Below, in pieces: positions 19,508 to 28,264 of a stretch of DNA of 64,000 nt. The position numbers and the translations under genes are program-made. The notes under the pieces are model-generated. The model worked only from the letters and a program-made list of their open reading frames with translations, was not told the origin of the DNA and searched no databases. The first letter of the stretch is position 1, and each line of letters starts with the position of its first letter. The stretch comes from an uncultured Polaribacter sp. Lineage in GTDB: Bacteria; Bacteroidota; Bacteroidia; Flavobacteriales; Flavobacteriaceae. The stretch spans positions 186,001-250,000 of the forward strand of contig NZ_CANMFI010000001.1 in the NCBI RefSeq assembly GCF_947497125.1, given 5' to 3'.

Positions 19508-20641
19508 TTACTTCATTTTTTCAAAAAAAGTAAGGGTGTAATTGGGTAATAACTTTGGGTTGGTAATTTTTATGAAATCTTTTAGTACTAAATCTGGTCT
19601 TGTCGGAGCCAGTTCATAATAGATAACACCTCCAGTAGTTCCTTTTTTTGTGGTTGGTGTGTATATTTCATCATCTTTAAAAGCTTTAAATTCAGCATAC
19701 AAATTATTACTCTTTAGTAAATCTTTTTTGGTAGTAAAATAGGCAGGTGCAATCCAAAAGTCAGCATTTTTACCTTTGTCAAAAACACTCTCAAAACTAA
19801 GAGATAAACTACCTTTTCCTTTGGTGTTTTTCCATAAGTAATTTAAATTGGCATCCTTCATAAATTGAGCAACAAAACTATCACCTGCGGGTAAATTCCA
19901 AATACCTTTACTCATTATTGCTCCAGAGATTATTTTGGGACTTATTTTTGATTTTTTTGCAATTTCCTTCGCCTCGTTATAGTTTTTTTCAATGGTTTTA
20001 AAAATACTATCGGCTTGTTTTTCTTTGTCGAAAAGTATGCCAAAAAACTGTATCCATTCAGCTCTTCCTAATGGCGTATTTTCTAGCCAATCAGCATTGT
20101 ATATTACAGGTATTCCTGCTTTTTTTAGTGTAGTTAAATTTTTATCTTCAGATGCTACAGCAAAACCTACCACTAATTCTGGTTGTAATTCTAATATTAT
20201 TTCTGTGTTTAAAGAGCTTTCTTTTCCAATTTCTTTTATTTGACCATTGTCTATTAATGATCTTGTTTTTTTTGATGAAATATATTTTGAATTTGGAAAG
20301 CCAATAATCGATTCTTCTTCATTTAAGAGTTCTACCATAGGTACATGTGTTGTAGAGGTAAGAATGATTTCTTTAATAGGAACTCTAATATTATAATGAG
20401 ATTCAGCTACTTGCTGGTTATTTTTTTTTGTTATAGTGTAATCAGAAAAATTATTAGAATTTTTATAGTCTGTCTTAATAATTAATTTTTTACTTCCTTT
20501 TTTATCAATGATATCAAACCCTTTTGCGTACCTTATTTTACTTAATATTTTTTTCTTTTTATGATTGGTATTAGATTGTTTGTTGCAAGCAAACATTAAA
20601 AGGAAAGGTATTAAAAAAGATAATTTTAATATTTTGTTCAT
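19508..20641 (-). CDS. ABC transporter substrate-binding lipoprotein, probably for cobalamin (BtuF-like)
   Basis: A 377-residue periplasmic binding protein of the helical-backbone (PeriBP_2) type. The start at 20641 gives a lipoprotein signal (MNKILKLSFLIPFLLMFAC), with the lipidated Cys at residue 19; the longest frame adds 33 residues upstream that do not belong. The domain contains IILTSTTHVPMVELL near 110, LNTEIILELQPELVVGF near 170 and a second lobe from about 240. It is divergent from a TonB-dependent receptor gene headed by a cobalamin riboswitch, which makes B12 or a precursor the likely ligand. No permease or ATPase gene is adjacent. Confidence 0.82.
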   Translation of the reverse strand: MNKILKLSFLIPFLLMFACNKQSNTNHKKKKILSKIRYAKGFDIIDKKGSKKLIIKTDYKNSNNFSDYTITKKNNQQVAESHYNIRVPIKEIILTSTTHVPMVELLNEEESIIGFPNSKYISSKKTRSLIDNGQIKEIGKESSLNTEIILELQPELVVGFAVASEDKNLTTLKKAGIPVIYNADWLENTPLGRAEWIQFFGILFDKEKQADSIFKTIEKNYNEAKEIAKKSKISPKIISGAIMSKGIWNLPAGDSFVAQFMKDANLNYLWKNTKGKGSLSLSFESVFDKGKNADFWIAPAYFTTKKDLLKSNNLYAEFKAFKDDEIYTPTTKKGTTGGVIYYELAPTRPDLVLKDFIKITNPKLLPNYTLTFFEKMK

Positions 20642-20701
20642 ATTATTAGACGAAATTTTCAACAAGATTACAAAAATGTTTTTTAATACTAATTTAAAAC
20701 T

Positions 20702-20709
20702 TACTTTTG
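20702..20709 (+). promoter_or_regulatory. -7 box of the riboswitch/TonB receptor transcript
   Basis: TACTTTTG matches TAnnTTTG exactly about 40 nt before the riboswitch core. A -33 TTG is not obvious, so the call is tentative. Confidence 0.4.
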
Positions 20710-20747
20710 CATCGAATTTTGGTTTTAATACAAATCTCATTTTGTAT

Positions 20748-20968
20748 TAAATTAAAAGGGAATCTAGTTAAAATCTAGAACTGTTCCCGCAACTGTAAGT
20801 TAATACTGATTTTTAATTCGATAGAATTATTAAAAAGTACCTTTTTAAAGGATGTTATTTACACTCTAGCCACTGATAGGTTACTATTGGGAAGGCAAAA
20901 TAACATAAAAACAAGTCAGGAGACCTGCCAAGAATCACAAGTTAAAAAACTTTCGGGATAAAAGTTTT
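20748..20968 (+). promoter_or_regulatory. Cobalamin (B12) riboswitch with a possible expression-platform hairpin
   Basis: The AdoCbl-class signature is present: GGGAAT near 20758, the segment CTGTTCCCGCAACTGTAAG at 20781-20799, the B12-box-like GCCACTG near 20868 with GGGAAGGC near 20889, and the closing AGTCAGGAGACCTGCC near 20914-20929. Just downstream, AAAACTTT (20946-20953) pairs perfectly with AAAGTTTT (20961-20968), a candidate switching hairpin before the receptor ATG at 21034. It should lower expression of the receptor when cobalamin is plentiful (known for the class). Confidence 0.93.
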
Positions 20969-21033
20969 CTGTACTAATCTATTTTCGTACACGAAATTTA
21001 CCTGATTTATTGTTACAATTAAATCAAAAAAAA

Positions 21034-22980
21034 ATGAAAAAACAATTATTAATTGTTGGTGTTTTGGCATGTAGTTTTGCTAGCACAAATCTATTTGCTC
21101 AAAAAAAAGAAAAGCAAACAGAACAGGTAGAATCTTTAGATGAAGTGGTTGTTACAGCCACAAAGTTTAATTTAAAAAAAGAGAATACAGGAAAAGTAAT
21201 TCATGTAATTTCTCAAAAACAATTGCAAAGTAATGCAGGTAAAACGGTTATCGATCTAATTAATACTGTTGCAGGTATTGATGTTAAAGGTGTAAACACA
21301 AATCTTACAGAGCCAAGAAGTATAAATATAAGAGGCGGTAGAGCTAGGCAGGTTTTGGTGTTGATTGACGGTGTGCCAGTTACAGATCAATCTGCAATTA
21401 ATCAAGAATTTGATATGCGTTTATTAGCGATTAATCAAATTGAAAAAATTGAAATTTTAAAAGGAGCCTCTTCTGCATTATATGGCTCTGGTGCTGCAGC
21501 TGCTGTTATTAATGTGATTTTAAAAAAAGCGTCTAATAAAATTATTTCTGGTTCTTTTGAAACTAGTTTAGGTACCAATAATTCCGCAAAAACGTCTAAT
21601 AGTAATTTGTCTGATAGAAATCAGAATTTAAATTTAAACGGTACTTTAGGAAAATTTAATTTTTTAGGTTCTTATAGTTTAACGGGTTTAGATGGAATGT
21701 CTTCGGCAAAAAGCACTACCAATACTAATTATGAAAATGATGCTTATAATTCTGCAAACGGATTGTTTAAATTAGGATACCGCGTTAATGATCAGTTATC
21801 GCTAACTGCTTTTTTAAATTATGATGAATTTCAGTATGATTTTGATGCTGGTGCATTTTCTGATAGCGATGTAAATACTGGTAGCCAAGAACAATTAAGA
21901 GTAGGTTTTCAATCTAATTACACATACAAAAAAGGTGTATTTAATATTTTAGCATCAAAAAATAAAGTACAAAGAAGTTTTAATCAGTTTAACTCTTTTT
22001 CTAATACGTTAGATAATTATCAGTTTAACGGAAATAGCATCAATCTAGATTTTGTGCACAAATATGAATTAAGCAATAAATTACAGTTAATTACAGGTGT
22101 AAATTACCAAGAACATAGCAATAGTACAGTAACACCTTTTGCAACTATCGATAAAGAGGTGGCAAATTTTAATACTGTAGATCCTTATGCGAGTCTTGTT
22201 TATGTTTTAGATTTTGGGTTAAGTGCTAATATTGGAGGTCGTTACAACATGCACAATGTTTATGGTAATCAATTTGTATATGATGGTAACTTGGCTTACA
22301 CGATTTTTAAGAATAAAAAAACAAAGTTGAAACTATTTACTTCATATAGTACAGCATTTATTGCCCCAAGTTTATATCAATTATATGACGGTTTTTCTGG
22401 AAATATCGATTTAAACCCTGAAACAAATGAAACTTTTGAATTTGGTTTTGATATTAATTACCAAGATTGGTTGCAGTTTGATGCGGTCTATTTTGATAGA
22501 AAAGAAACAAACGCTATAATTTACGACAACGCTAGCTTTAGTTATGCAAATGGTTCTTCTGATGCAAACGGAATAGAGTTAAATACACGTGTTATACCAA
22601 CCTCATTTTTAACAATTAATGCATCTTATACCTATATTGATAGAGATAAATTTGAAGATTTTAACGATTATATTCCAGCACACAAGTTTGTTACAGATTT
22701 AGAAATTACTCCATTTAAAAATGCAATTTTTAATGTAGTATATAGACATGTCGGAGAACGAAGTATATTTGATAGATATGGCTCATTTACCACTGCAGGT
22801 AACAATGTTATTTTAGATAGCTTCAACGTGGTAGATTTTACTACAAATTATAAGTTTTTAGAAAATACTGTTAATTTATATGCGGCAGTTACCAATCTTT
22901 TAAATGAAGATTTTGATGATATTTTAGGTTTTTCTACAAGAGGAAGAAATTACAAAGTAGGCGTACGGTTAAATTTTTAA
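21034..22980 (+). CDS. TonB-dependent outer-membrane receptor, probable cobalamin importer (BtuB-like)
   Basis: A 648-residue outer-membrane beta-barrel receptor. The ATG at 21034 begins a clear signal peptide (MKKQLLIVGVLACSFASTNLFAQ minus its last residues; cleavage after FA). The TonB box region is LDEVVVTATKF near residue 37. The plug domain includes NIRGGRARQVLVLIDGVPV near 100 and IEILKGASSALYGSGAAAAVINV near 140. The barrel ends in a C-terminal Phe (GVRLNF), as expected for outer-membrane insertion. The upstream cobalamin riboswitch argues strongly for B12 or cobinamide uptake. It is about the size of E. coli BtuB and lacks the SusC-type N-terminal extension. Confidence 0.9.
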   Translation: MKKQLLIVGVLACSFASTNLFAQKKEKQTEQVESLDEVVVTATKFNLKKENTGKVIHVISQKQLQSNAGKTVIDLINTVAGIDVKGVNTNLTEPRSINIRGGRARQVLVLIDGVPVTDQSAINQEFDMRLLAINQIEKIEILKGASSALYGSGAAAAVINVILKKASNKIISGSFETSLGTNNSAKTSNSNLSDRNQNLNLNGTLGKFNFLGSYSLTGLDGMSSAKSTTNTNYENDAYNSANGLFKLGYRVNDQLSLTAFLNYDEFQYDFDAGAFSDSDVNTGSQEQLRVGFQSNYTYKKGVFNILASKNKVQRSFNQFNSFSNTLDNYQFNGNSINLDFVHKYELSNKLQLITGVNYQEHSNSTVTPFATIDKEVANFNTVDPYASLVYVLDFGLSANIGGRYNMHNVYGNQFVYDGNLAYTIFKNKKTKLKLFTSYSTAFIAPSLYQLYDGFSGNIDLNPETNETFEFGFDINYQDWLQFDAVYFDRKETNAIIYDNASFSYANGSSDANGIELNTRVIPTSFLTINASYTYIDRDKFEDFNDYIPAHKFVTDLEITPFKNAIFNVVYRHVGERSIFDRYGSFTTAGNNVILDSFNVVDFTTNYKFLENTVNLYAAVTNLLNEDFDDILGFSTRGRNYKVGVRLNF

Positions 22981-23007
22981 TAACCAAATAACCTTTTTAA
23001 AGTTAAT

Positions 23008-23050
23008 CGAAAAGCACTTATGTAATTAAAATAGGTGTTTTTTCGGTTTT
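23008..23050 (+). terminator. Likely terminator of the TonB receptor gene
   Basis: CGAAAAGCACTTAT (23008-23021) pairs imperfectly, with wobble pairs, with ATAGGTGTTTTTTCG (23031-23045), followed by TTTT. It lies between convergent genes and may serve both. Confidence 0.5.
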
Positions 23051-23561
23051 ATATCAAACCTTTAACTTCTTTTTTTATAAATGCGATTGCAGTTTCTGTT
23101 GGAGGCAATGTTTTAGAATAATCTATTAAAACATTTTCTCTAAAATCATTGGCAGAAGAAGCGTTTTCTGCAACTTGTTTTAATTTATTAATTACTGCAT
23201 TTTTTGCAATACAGATGGTTGTCCAGGTTTCTTCTGATATGTAGATTTGTTGTACTAAATTATGTTCAAATTCTTGCTCTATGTTTGCTAATAATAGTTG
23301 TAAATAATCTTCGGTATTGTTAGATATTGGTTGAACCCTCATTAGCATTTTTACAGGGTTTATTCTGTCACAAAAAAGCATTAAGCGCTCGTAAGCTTGA
23401 AGTTTAATTGGTAAAGTTTCTTTTTTTCTTTCTGCTAATAATTCTAATTTTTTTTCAGAATTTTTATTTTGGATGAACCCATTAAACATATAATAAGCTA
23501 CAAAACCAGTAACAACTGCTGGTAAAACATAAGCAATACTTTCTAATAATTTATCTTCCAT
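23049..23561 (-). CDS. Membrane-anchored protein of unknown function, third gene of the satD operon
   Basis: A 170-residue protein with one N-terminal transmembrane segment (ESIAYVLPAVVTGFVAYYMF, residues 7-26) and a soluble, helical remainder with little charge bias. It resembles from memory an uncharacterised flavobacterial family found beside housekeeping genes, but I cannot name it with confidence. Its ATG abuts the stop of the DUF3307 gene with no spacer, so it is co-transcribed and probably coupled. The anchored topology with a cytoplasmic domain suggests an adaptor for the DUF3307 membrane protein (inference). Confidence 0.72.
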   Translation of the reverse strand: MEDKLLESIAYVLPAVVTGFVAYYMFNGFIQNKNSEKKLELLAERKKETLPIKLQAYERLMLFCDRINPVKMLMRVQPISNNTEDYLQLLLANIEQEFEHNLVQQIYISEETWTTICIAKNAVINKLKQVAENASSANDFRENVLIDYSKTLPPTETAIAFIKKEVKGLI

Positions 23562-24284
23562 TTATGATTGTAAATTTAATACATACAAATATAAAACTCC
23601 TAAAAAGATAGCAAAGCCAAAACTTAATAAAGTACCAATTAAAATATATTCCGTCAGTTTTCTGTCTTTTGAAGTTCTTAAATCTCCAAATCTAAAAACA
23701 GACTTTGCAGCCAATAAAAAACCAATAGCTTCCCAATGATTGGTAATTACAAAGGTAAAAACGAATAATCTTTCTAAAATTCCAATATAGCGTCCTGCTT
23801 TGGCTAAAGATTCATCATTTTCTTTTTTATTCTCAGGATTCCATTGTGTTATAATTATTTTAATGATAATTGCAGATACAAAACTAACCAAGAGTAAAAA
23901 GATGGTAACTAATAAAAGTTTATCTGTGATAAAGCTTTCTGCCGAAAAATAAAAATCAACATAAAAAGAAGCTGCTATAACTAAAAATAATAGATGTAAC
24001 ATTTGATCTATAAAAAACCAATATCTTTTTGTAGGCTTTTTTTGAAGGTATAGTTTTAGTAAATCAATAGTAAAATGACTACTTATTATCAACAAAAAAC
24101 CAAGCCAATATTCTTGTAAATTTAATTGAAGTACCAGTAATAATAAAAAGGCGTGAACAGCTATATGAAAGTAAAGTTTTATAGATTTTACTTTCTTTTT
24201 TTCTTTGTCTTTTACCCATTTTTCTGGTTGAAAAACAAAATCTCCTAAAATATGTGCCAACAATAATTTTAAAAATAAAATCAT
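23562..24284 (-). CDS. DUF3307-family integral membrane protein
   Basis: A 240-residue polytopic membrane protein. The family mark is the N-terminal LLLAHILGDFVFQPEKWV (about residues 5-24), followed by further hydrophobic segments, of which about five to six are visible (for example HAFLLLLVLQLN, LGFLLIISSHFTIDLL, LLVTIFLLLVSFVSAIIIKII, YILIGTLLSFGFAIFLGVLYL). DUF3307 has no established function but recurs beside SatD-family regulators, as here. The ATG is one base after the satD stop. Confidence 0.85.
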   Translation of the reverse strand: MILFLKLLLAHILGDFVFQPEKWVKDKEKKKVKSIKLYFHIAVHAFLLLLVLQLNLQEYWLGFLLIISSHFTIDLLKLYLQKKPTKRYWFFIDQMLHLLFLVIAASFYVDFYFSAESFITDKLLLVTIFLLLVSFVSAIIIKIIITQWNPENKKENDESLAKAGRYIGILERLFVFTFVITNHWEAIGFLLAAKSVFRFGDLRTSKDRKLTEYILIGTLLSFGFAIFLGVLYLYVLNLQS

Positions 24285-24285
24285 T

Positions 24286-24903
24286 TTATACCTGTATCTT
24301 TTGTTGAATTAATTTTCTAAAATGTTTTTCTAATTTCATAATAGGTTCAAAACCTGCTCTTTTTTGACGTTCGCTAACGCTACTTTGAGATATTCCTAAA
24401 ATTTTCGAAATCTCTTTTTGAGTAGCATCCATATTATCTAAAGAAAGTTTAAAAATTTCTGCAGAGTTTTGTGTCCAAGAATTTATGGTTAAAAGAGCCA
24501 AATCAAAAGCAATATTTAACTCTTCATCAACCTCTTTCCAGGGTGTTTTTATAGCTAAGTGTTGTTTTTTAAGATAATTATCAAAGGCAAAACCAGAGTT
24601 GATAAAAGCCTCTCCATTAGACTCTGTAATTTTAGAAGTACTAAATTCTTTTTTACCAATTCCTATGCCAATTCTAACATCAATATTTTCAGTCGATTTT
24701 AGGGCAGATTTTATTTGTAAAGCTGTAAATAAAGCACTTTCACAACTATTTATTTCTAATTGAAAACTATCTCCTCTGTATATTTCCCATGTTTTTGGAG
24801 ATTCTCCATACATATTTAATATTTTCTTAAGGCTATTTATCAACCAAGAAACATCTTGCGTTTTTCTAGAATTTACAATGTCTGCTGTTAATATACTTGT
24901 CAT
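24286..24903 (-). CDS. SatD-family protein with C-terminal helix-turn-helix
   Basis: A 205-residue protein. The N-terminal part (ILTADIVNSRKT; IYRGDSFQLEI; VRIGIGIGKKEFSTSKITESNGEAF) matches the SatD family, whose fold recalls nucleotidyl-cyclase-like domains. The C-terminal part is a sigma-70 region-4-like HTH (DATQKEISKILGISQSSVSERQKRAGF, residues about 165-191). The start at 24903 is preferred because it puts the family's MTSILTADIVNS at the N-terminus; the longest frame adds 15 unrelated residues. It is the first gene of a three-gene operon. Three palindromes lie just upstream of its promoter, and it may bind them itself (inference). Confidence 0.82.
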   Translation of the reverse strand: MTSILTADIVNSRKTQDVSWLINSLKKILNMYGESPKTWEIYRGDSFQLEINSCESALFTALQIKSALKSTENIDVRIGIGIGKKEFSTSKITESNGEAFINSGFAFDNYLKKQHLAIKTPWKEVDEELNIAFDLALLTINSWTQNSAEIFKLSLDNMDATQKEISKILGISQSSVSERQKRAGFEPIMKLEKHFRKLIQQKIQV

Positions 24904-24923
24904 TAGAATAGAATCATTTTTAA

Positions 24924-24952
24924 CAAATATAGCTTTTTTATTTATCAAACAA
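24924..24952 (-). promoter_or_regulatory. Promoter of the satD operon
   Basis: On the minus strand, TTG (24952-24950) is followed after 18 nt by TATATTTG (24931-24924). This is a full match to the Bacteroidota consensus TTG-N17-23-TAnnTTTG. The ATG is 20 nt beyond the -7 box. Confidence 0.6.
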
Positions 24953-24958
24953 TAAGAT

Positions 24959-25034
24959 TATCGGGTTTAGAGCAGATATTTTTCATTATCGGGTTTAAAG
25001 CAGATATTTTAAAATATCTGGTTAAGAGCAGATA
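24959..25034. repeat. Three 28-bp-spaced palindromic direct repeats upstream of satD
   Basis: Units of 20 bp start at 24959, 24987 and 25015, exactly 28 bp apart. Each has TATC (T or G) G, an 8-bp spacer (GTTTA/AAGAG type) and CAGATA; the third unit is a perfect inverted repeat TATCTG-N8-CAGATA. They end 7 bp above the -33 TTG of the satD promoter, which suits an activator or a cooperative autoregulator. See the finding. Confidence 0.8.
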
Positions 25035-25142
25035 TTATTCGTTTAAATAATGAATAACTTTTGAATAAAAATATGTATCATATTTTATAAAAAACAAATA
25101 GTTTGGTTAAATTCACATTTTAATTTTTCAAAAAAATAGATA

Positions 25143-27464
25143 TTGAATAGTTACTTAAATTCTTTAAACGAAGCACAGAAACAAGCGGTTCTTCAAAAAG
25201 ACGGACCCATGATTATTATTGCAGGAGCAGGTTCTGGTAAAACACGTGTGTTAACCTACAGAATAGCTCACTTAATGCAACAAGGCGTAGATTCTTTTAA
25301 TATTTTATCGCTAACTTTTACCAATAAGGCGGCAAGAGAAATGAAAGAAAGAATTGCGGGAGTAGTTGGTGCAAGTGAAGCAAAAAATCTTTGGATGGGA
25401 ACATTTCACTCTGTCTTTGCAAGAATTTTACGTTCTGAAGCAGATAAGTTGGGTTTTCCTACCAACTTTACTATTTATGACACCCAAGATTCTGTTCGTT
25501 TGATATCGGCTATAATCAAAGAGAAAAATTTAAACAAAGAGCAATATAAGGCAAAGCAAATTTTAGGAAGAATATCATCTTTTAAAAATAGCTTAATTAC
25601 TGTTAGAGCATATTTTAATAATAGTGATTTACAAGAAGCAGATTTGCATGCAAGTAGGCCAGAAGTAGGTAATATTTATAAAGAATATGTAGACAGGTGT
25701 TTTAAAGCAGGTGCTATGGATTTTGATGATTTATTGCTAAGAACCAATGAGTTATTAGTTCGTTTTCCAGAATCGTTGGCTAAATATCAAGACCGCTTTC
25801 GATATATTATGGTTGATGAGTATCAAGATACAAATCACTCGCAATATTTAATTGTAAAAGCTTTGGCAGACCGTTTTCAGAACATTTGTGTGGTGGGTGA
25901 TGATAGCCAAAGTATCTATAGTTTTAGGGGTGCAAATATTCAGAATATTTTAAATTTTCAAAAAGATTATCCAGAAGTAAAAACCTTTAAATTAGAACAA
26001 AATTATCGTTCTACAAGCAATATAGTTAATGCAGCAAACTCTGTGATTGCAAAAAACAAAACAAAGTTAGATAAAGAAGTTTGGACAAGTAATGATGCCG
26101 GCGAAGCCATCAATGTTATGCGTACAATTTCTGATGGAGAAGAAGGACGTTTTGTGGCACAGTCTATTTGGGAAAACATGATGAACAATCAGTTAACACC
26201 AGATGGTTTTTGTGTTTTGTACAGAACCAATTCGCAATCTAGAGCCATAGAAGACGCATTGCGTAAAAAAGGAATTGATTATAAAATTTATGGTGGTATT
26301 TCTTTTTATCAAAGAAAAGAAATCAAAGATATTTTATCTTATTTACGTATTTTAATCAATCCGAGTGATGAAGAAGCGTTAAAAAGAATTATTAATTATC
26401 CTGCACGAGGTATTGGTGCAACTACGATCGATAAGTTAACAATAGCTGCAAATCATTATAAAAAATCTATTTTCGATATTATAAAATACATCGATAAAAT
26501 TGATTTAAAAATAAATTCTGGTACTAAAAATAAGTTACAGAATTTTATGAATATGATGCAAAGTCTGCAAATAGAAGCGCAAACAAAAAACGCTTTCGAA
26601 ATAGCAGAAATAGTAGTTAAAAAGACACTTTTAATAAAAGATTTAGAAAAAGAAGGTACACCAGAAGCGGTAAGTAAAGTAGAAAATGTACAAGAACTTT
26701 TAAATGGTATAAAAGACTTTATAACAGATAAAATAGAAGAAGGAGAAGATACCTCTTTAACTACTTTTTTAGAAGATGTTGCCTTGGCTACAGATTTTGA
26801 TGCTAAAAAAGAAGACGATAAACCAAGCGTATCGTTAATGACCATTCATCAATCTAAAGGGTTAGAGTATTTGTATGTATATGTAGTTGGTTTAGAAGAA
26901 AATTTGTTTCCTTCTGCGATGAGTATGAATACCAGAAGCGAGTTAGAGGAAGAGCGAAGGTTGTTTTATGTAGCAATAACAAGAGCCGAAAAAGTAGCTT
27001 ATTTAACCTATGCACAAACACGTTACAGGTGGGGGAAGTTAGTAGATGCAGAACCAAGTAGGTTTTTAGAAGAAATTGACGACCAATATTTACATTATTT
27101 AACACCAAAAGCACCCGAAAGAGCTGTAAATAATTTTATTGATAAAAGCATTTTTGAAGATGCACCAAAAGGAATTCGATTTCAAAAGCCAATTCAGCGT
27201 AAGAAAATGGAGCGTGATATGGCAAAAAAGAAAGAAATTATTATACCCAAAAATTTAAAAAAAGTTTCGGAAACCAACACAAAAGCAAATTTATTTGATG
27301 GCAATATTATTGTTGGTAATATTGTGGAACACAATCGTTTTGGTAGTGGAGAAGTAATTGCATTAGAAGGAAACGGGCCCAATAAAAAAGCGGAAATTAA
27401 ATTTGGTACCGTTGGTAAAAAGAAATTATTACTACAATTCGCAAAATTAAAAGTGATTGGATAA
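25143..27464 (+). CDS. UvrD/PcrA/Rep-family superfamily 1A DNA helicase
   Basis: A 773-residue 3'-5' helicase of repair and replication. Motifs seen in order: Q motif LNEAQKQAV near residue 8, Walker A GAGSGKTRVLTYRI near 28, LSLTFTNKAAREMKERI (Ia), MVDEYQDTNHSQY (II, near 223), VVGDDSQSIYSFRGA (III), EQNYRSTSNIVNAAN (IV), SVSLMTIHQSKGLEY (V) and LFYVAITRAEK (VI). The C-terminal NIVEHNRFGSGEVIALEG is a PcrA-type tail that may contact RNA polymerase (known for PcrA/UvrD). The start is a TTG codon: no in-frame ATG precedes the Q motif, and the next ATG would delete it. Confidence 0.95.
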   Translation: MNSYLNSLNEAQKQAVLQKDGPMIIIAGAGSGKTRVLTYRIAHLMQQGVDSFNILSLTFTNKAAREMKERIAGVVGASEAKNLWMGTFHSVFARILRSEADKLGFPTNFTIYDTQDSVRLISAIIKEKNLNKEQYKAKQILGRISSFKNSLITVRAYFNNSDLQEADLHASRPEVGNIYKEYVDRCFKAGAMDFDDLLLRTNELLVRFPESLAKYQDRFRYIMVDEYQDTNHSQYLIVKALADRFQNICVVGDDSQSIYSFRGANIQNILNFQKDYPEVKTFKLEQNYRSTSNIVNAANSVIAKNKTKLDKEVWTSNDAGEAINVMRTISDGEEGRFVAQSIWENMMNNQLTPDGFCVLYRTNSQSRAIEDALRKKGIDYKIYGGISFYQRKEIKDILSYLRILINPSDEEALKRIINYPARGIGATTIDKLTIAANHYKKSIFDIIKYIDKIDLKINSGTKNKLQNFMNMMQSLQIEAQTKNAFEIAEIVVKKTLLIKDLEKEGTPEAVSKVENVQELLNGIKDFITDKIEEGEDTSLTTFLEDVALATDFDAKKEDDKPSVSLMTIHQSKGLEYLYVYVVGLEENLFPSAMSMNTRSELEEERRLFYVAITRAEKVAYLTYAQTRYRWGKLVDAEPSRFLEEIDDQYLHYLTPKAPERAVNNFIDKSIFEDAPKGIRFQKPIQRKKMERDMAKKKEIIIPKNLKKVSETNTKANLFDGNIIVGNIVEHNRFGSGEVIALEGNGPNKKAEIKFGTVGKKKLLLQFAKLKVIG

Positions 27465-27605
27465 AAAATCGATCTAAAAGACAAAAAAAAATGTTATTTT
27501 GCAACACTAAATAACTACAAATTACAAGTTGTCAGTTCGAGTGTTTTCTTTTTAAGAATTAAGTAAGAGAAAATGTATCGAGAACACTTCACAAATAATA
27601 CACAA

Positions 27606-28259
27606 ATGACATTCGATTTAGAATACAATTCTGAAAGACCGTTAATGATAATACCAGAATACGGCAGACACATACAAAAATTGGTAGATCATTGTTTGGC
27701 TTTAGAAACCAAAGAAGAAAGAGATAAAATGGCTAAGGCCATTGTAGATGTAATGGGTAATTTACAACCTCATTTAAGAGATGTGCCAGATTTTAAGCAT
27801 AAATTATGGGATCAGTTGTATATTATGTCTGATTTTCAGTTAGACGCAGAGTCTCCTTATCCAAAGCCATCAAAAGAAGAGTTGCAAGAAAAACCAGAAG
27901 GTTTAGCATATCCAAAATCTGCTTCTAGATATCGTTACTACGGTAACAACATTCAAACCATGATAGACATTGCCTTAAGTTGGGAAGAAGGTGAGAAAAA
28001 AGAAGCGTTGGTTTTTACGATTGCCAACCACATGAAAAAATGTTATTTAAATTGGAATAAAGATACTGTAGATGATGCTGTAATTTTTAAACATCTGTAT
28101 GATTTATCTGACGGAAAAATAGATTTAAGAGAAACAGAAGAGATCCTTTCTGAAAGTAAAAATTTGTTAAGAAAACCTAGAACTCAAGGTCAAAATAATA
28201 CAAAAGGGACTTACAAGAAACCACATCATAATAATCAACATAAAAATAGAAAAAGATAA
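27606..28259 (+). CDS. DUF4290-family protein
   Basis: A 217-residue cytosolic protein of the DUF4290 family, marked by MTFDLEYNSERP at the start, IPEYGRHIQKLVDHCLALE near 17, and LPKSASRYRYYGNNIQTMIDIAL-like sequence near 120. The Lys/Asn/His-rich tail (HKNRKR) is basic. The function is unknown, but the gene is nearly always next to murA in this phylum. The ATG at 27606 was preferred because conserved sequence begins there; an upstream in-frame ATG at 27573 adds 11 residues. Confidence 0.85.
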   Translation: MTFDLEYNSERPLMIIPEYGRHIQKLVDHCLALETKEERDKMAKAIVDVMGNLQPHLRDVPDFKHKLWDQLYIMSDFQLDAESPYPKPSKEELQEKPEGLAYPKSASRYRYYGNNIQTMIDIALSWEEGEKKEALVFTIANHMKKCYLNWNKDTVDDAVIFKHLYDLSDGKIDLRETEEILSESKNLLRKPRTQGQNNTKGTYKKPHHNNQHKNRKR

Positions 28260-28264
28260 AGTCT

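Noticed and set aside
20642..20740. N-terminal extension of the B12-binding lipoprotein (33 extra codons)
   Set aside because: The extension has no signal character and lies in the promoter region; the internal ATG starts a textbook lipoprotein signal.
24959..25034. Three regular repeats as a small CRISPR array
   Set aside because: Units are only 20 bp with 8-bp gaps, palindromic, imperfect and lie directly above a promoter; no cas genes nearby.
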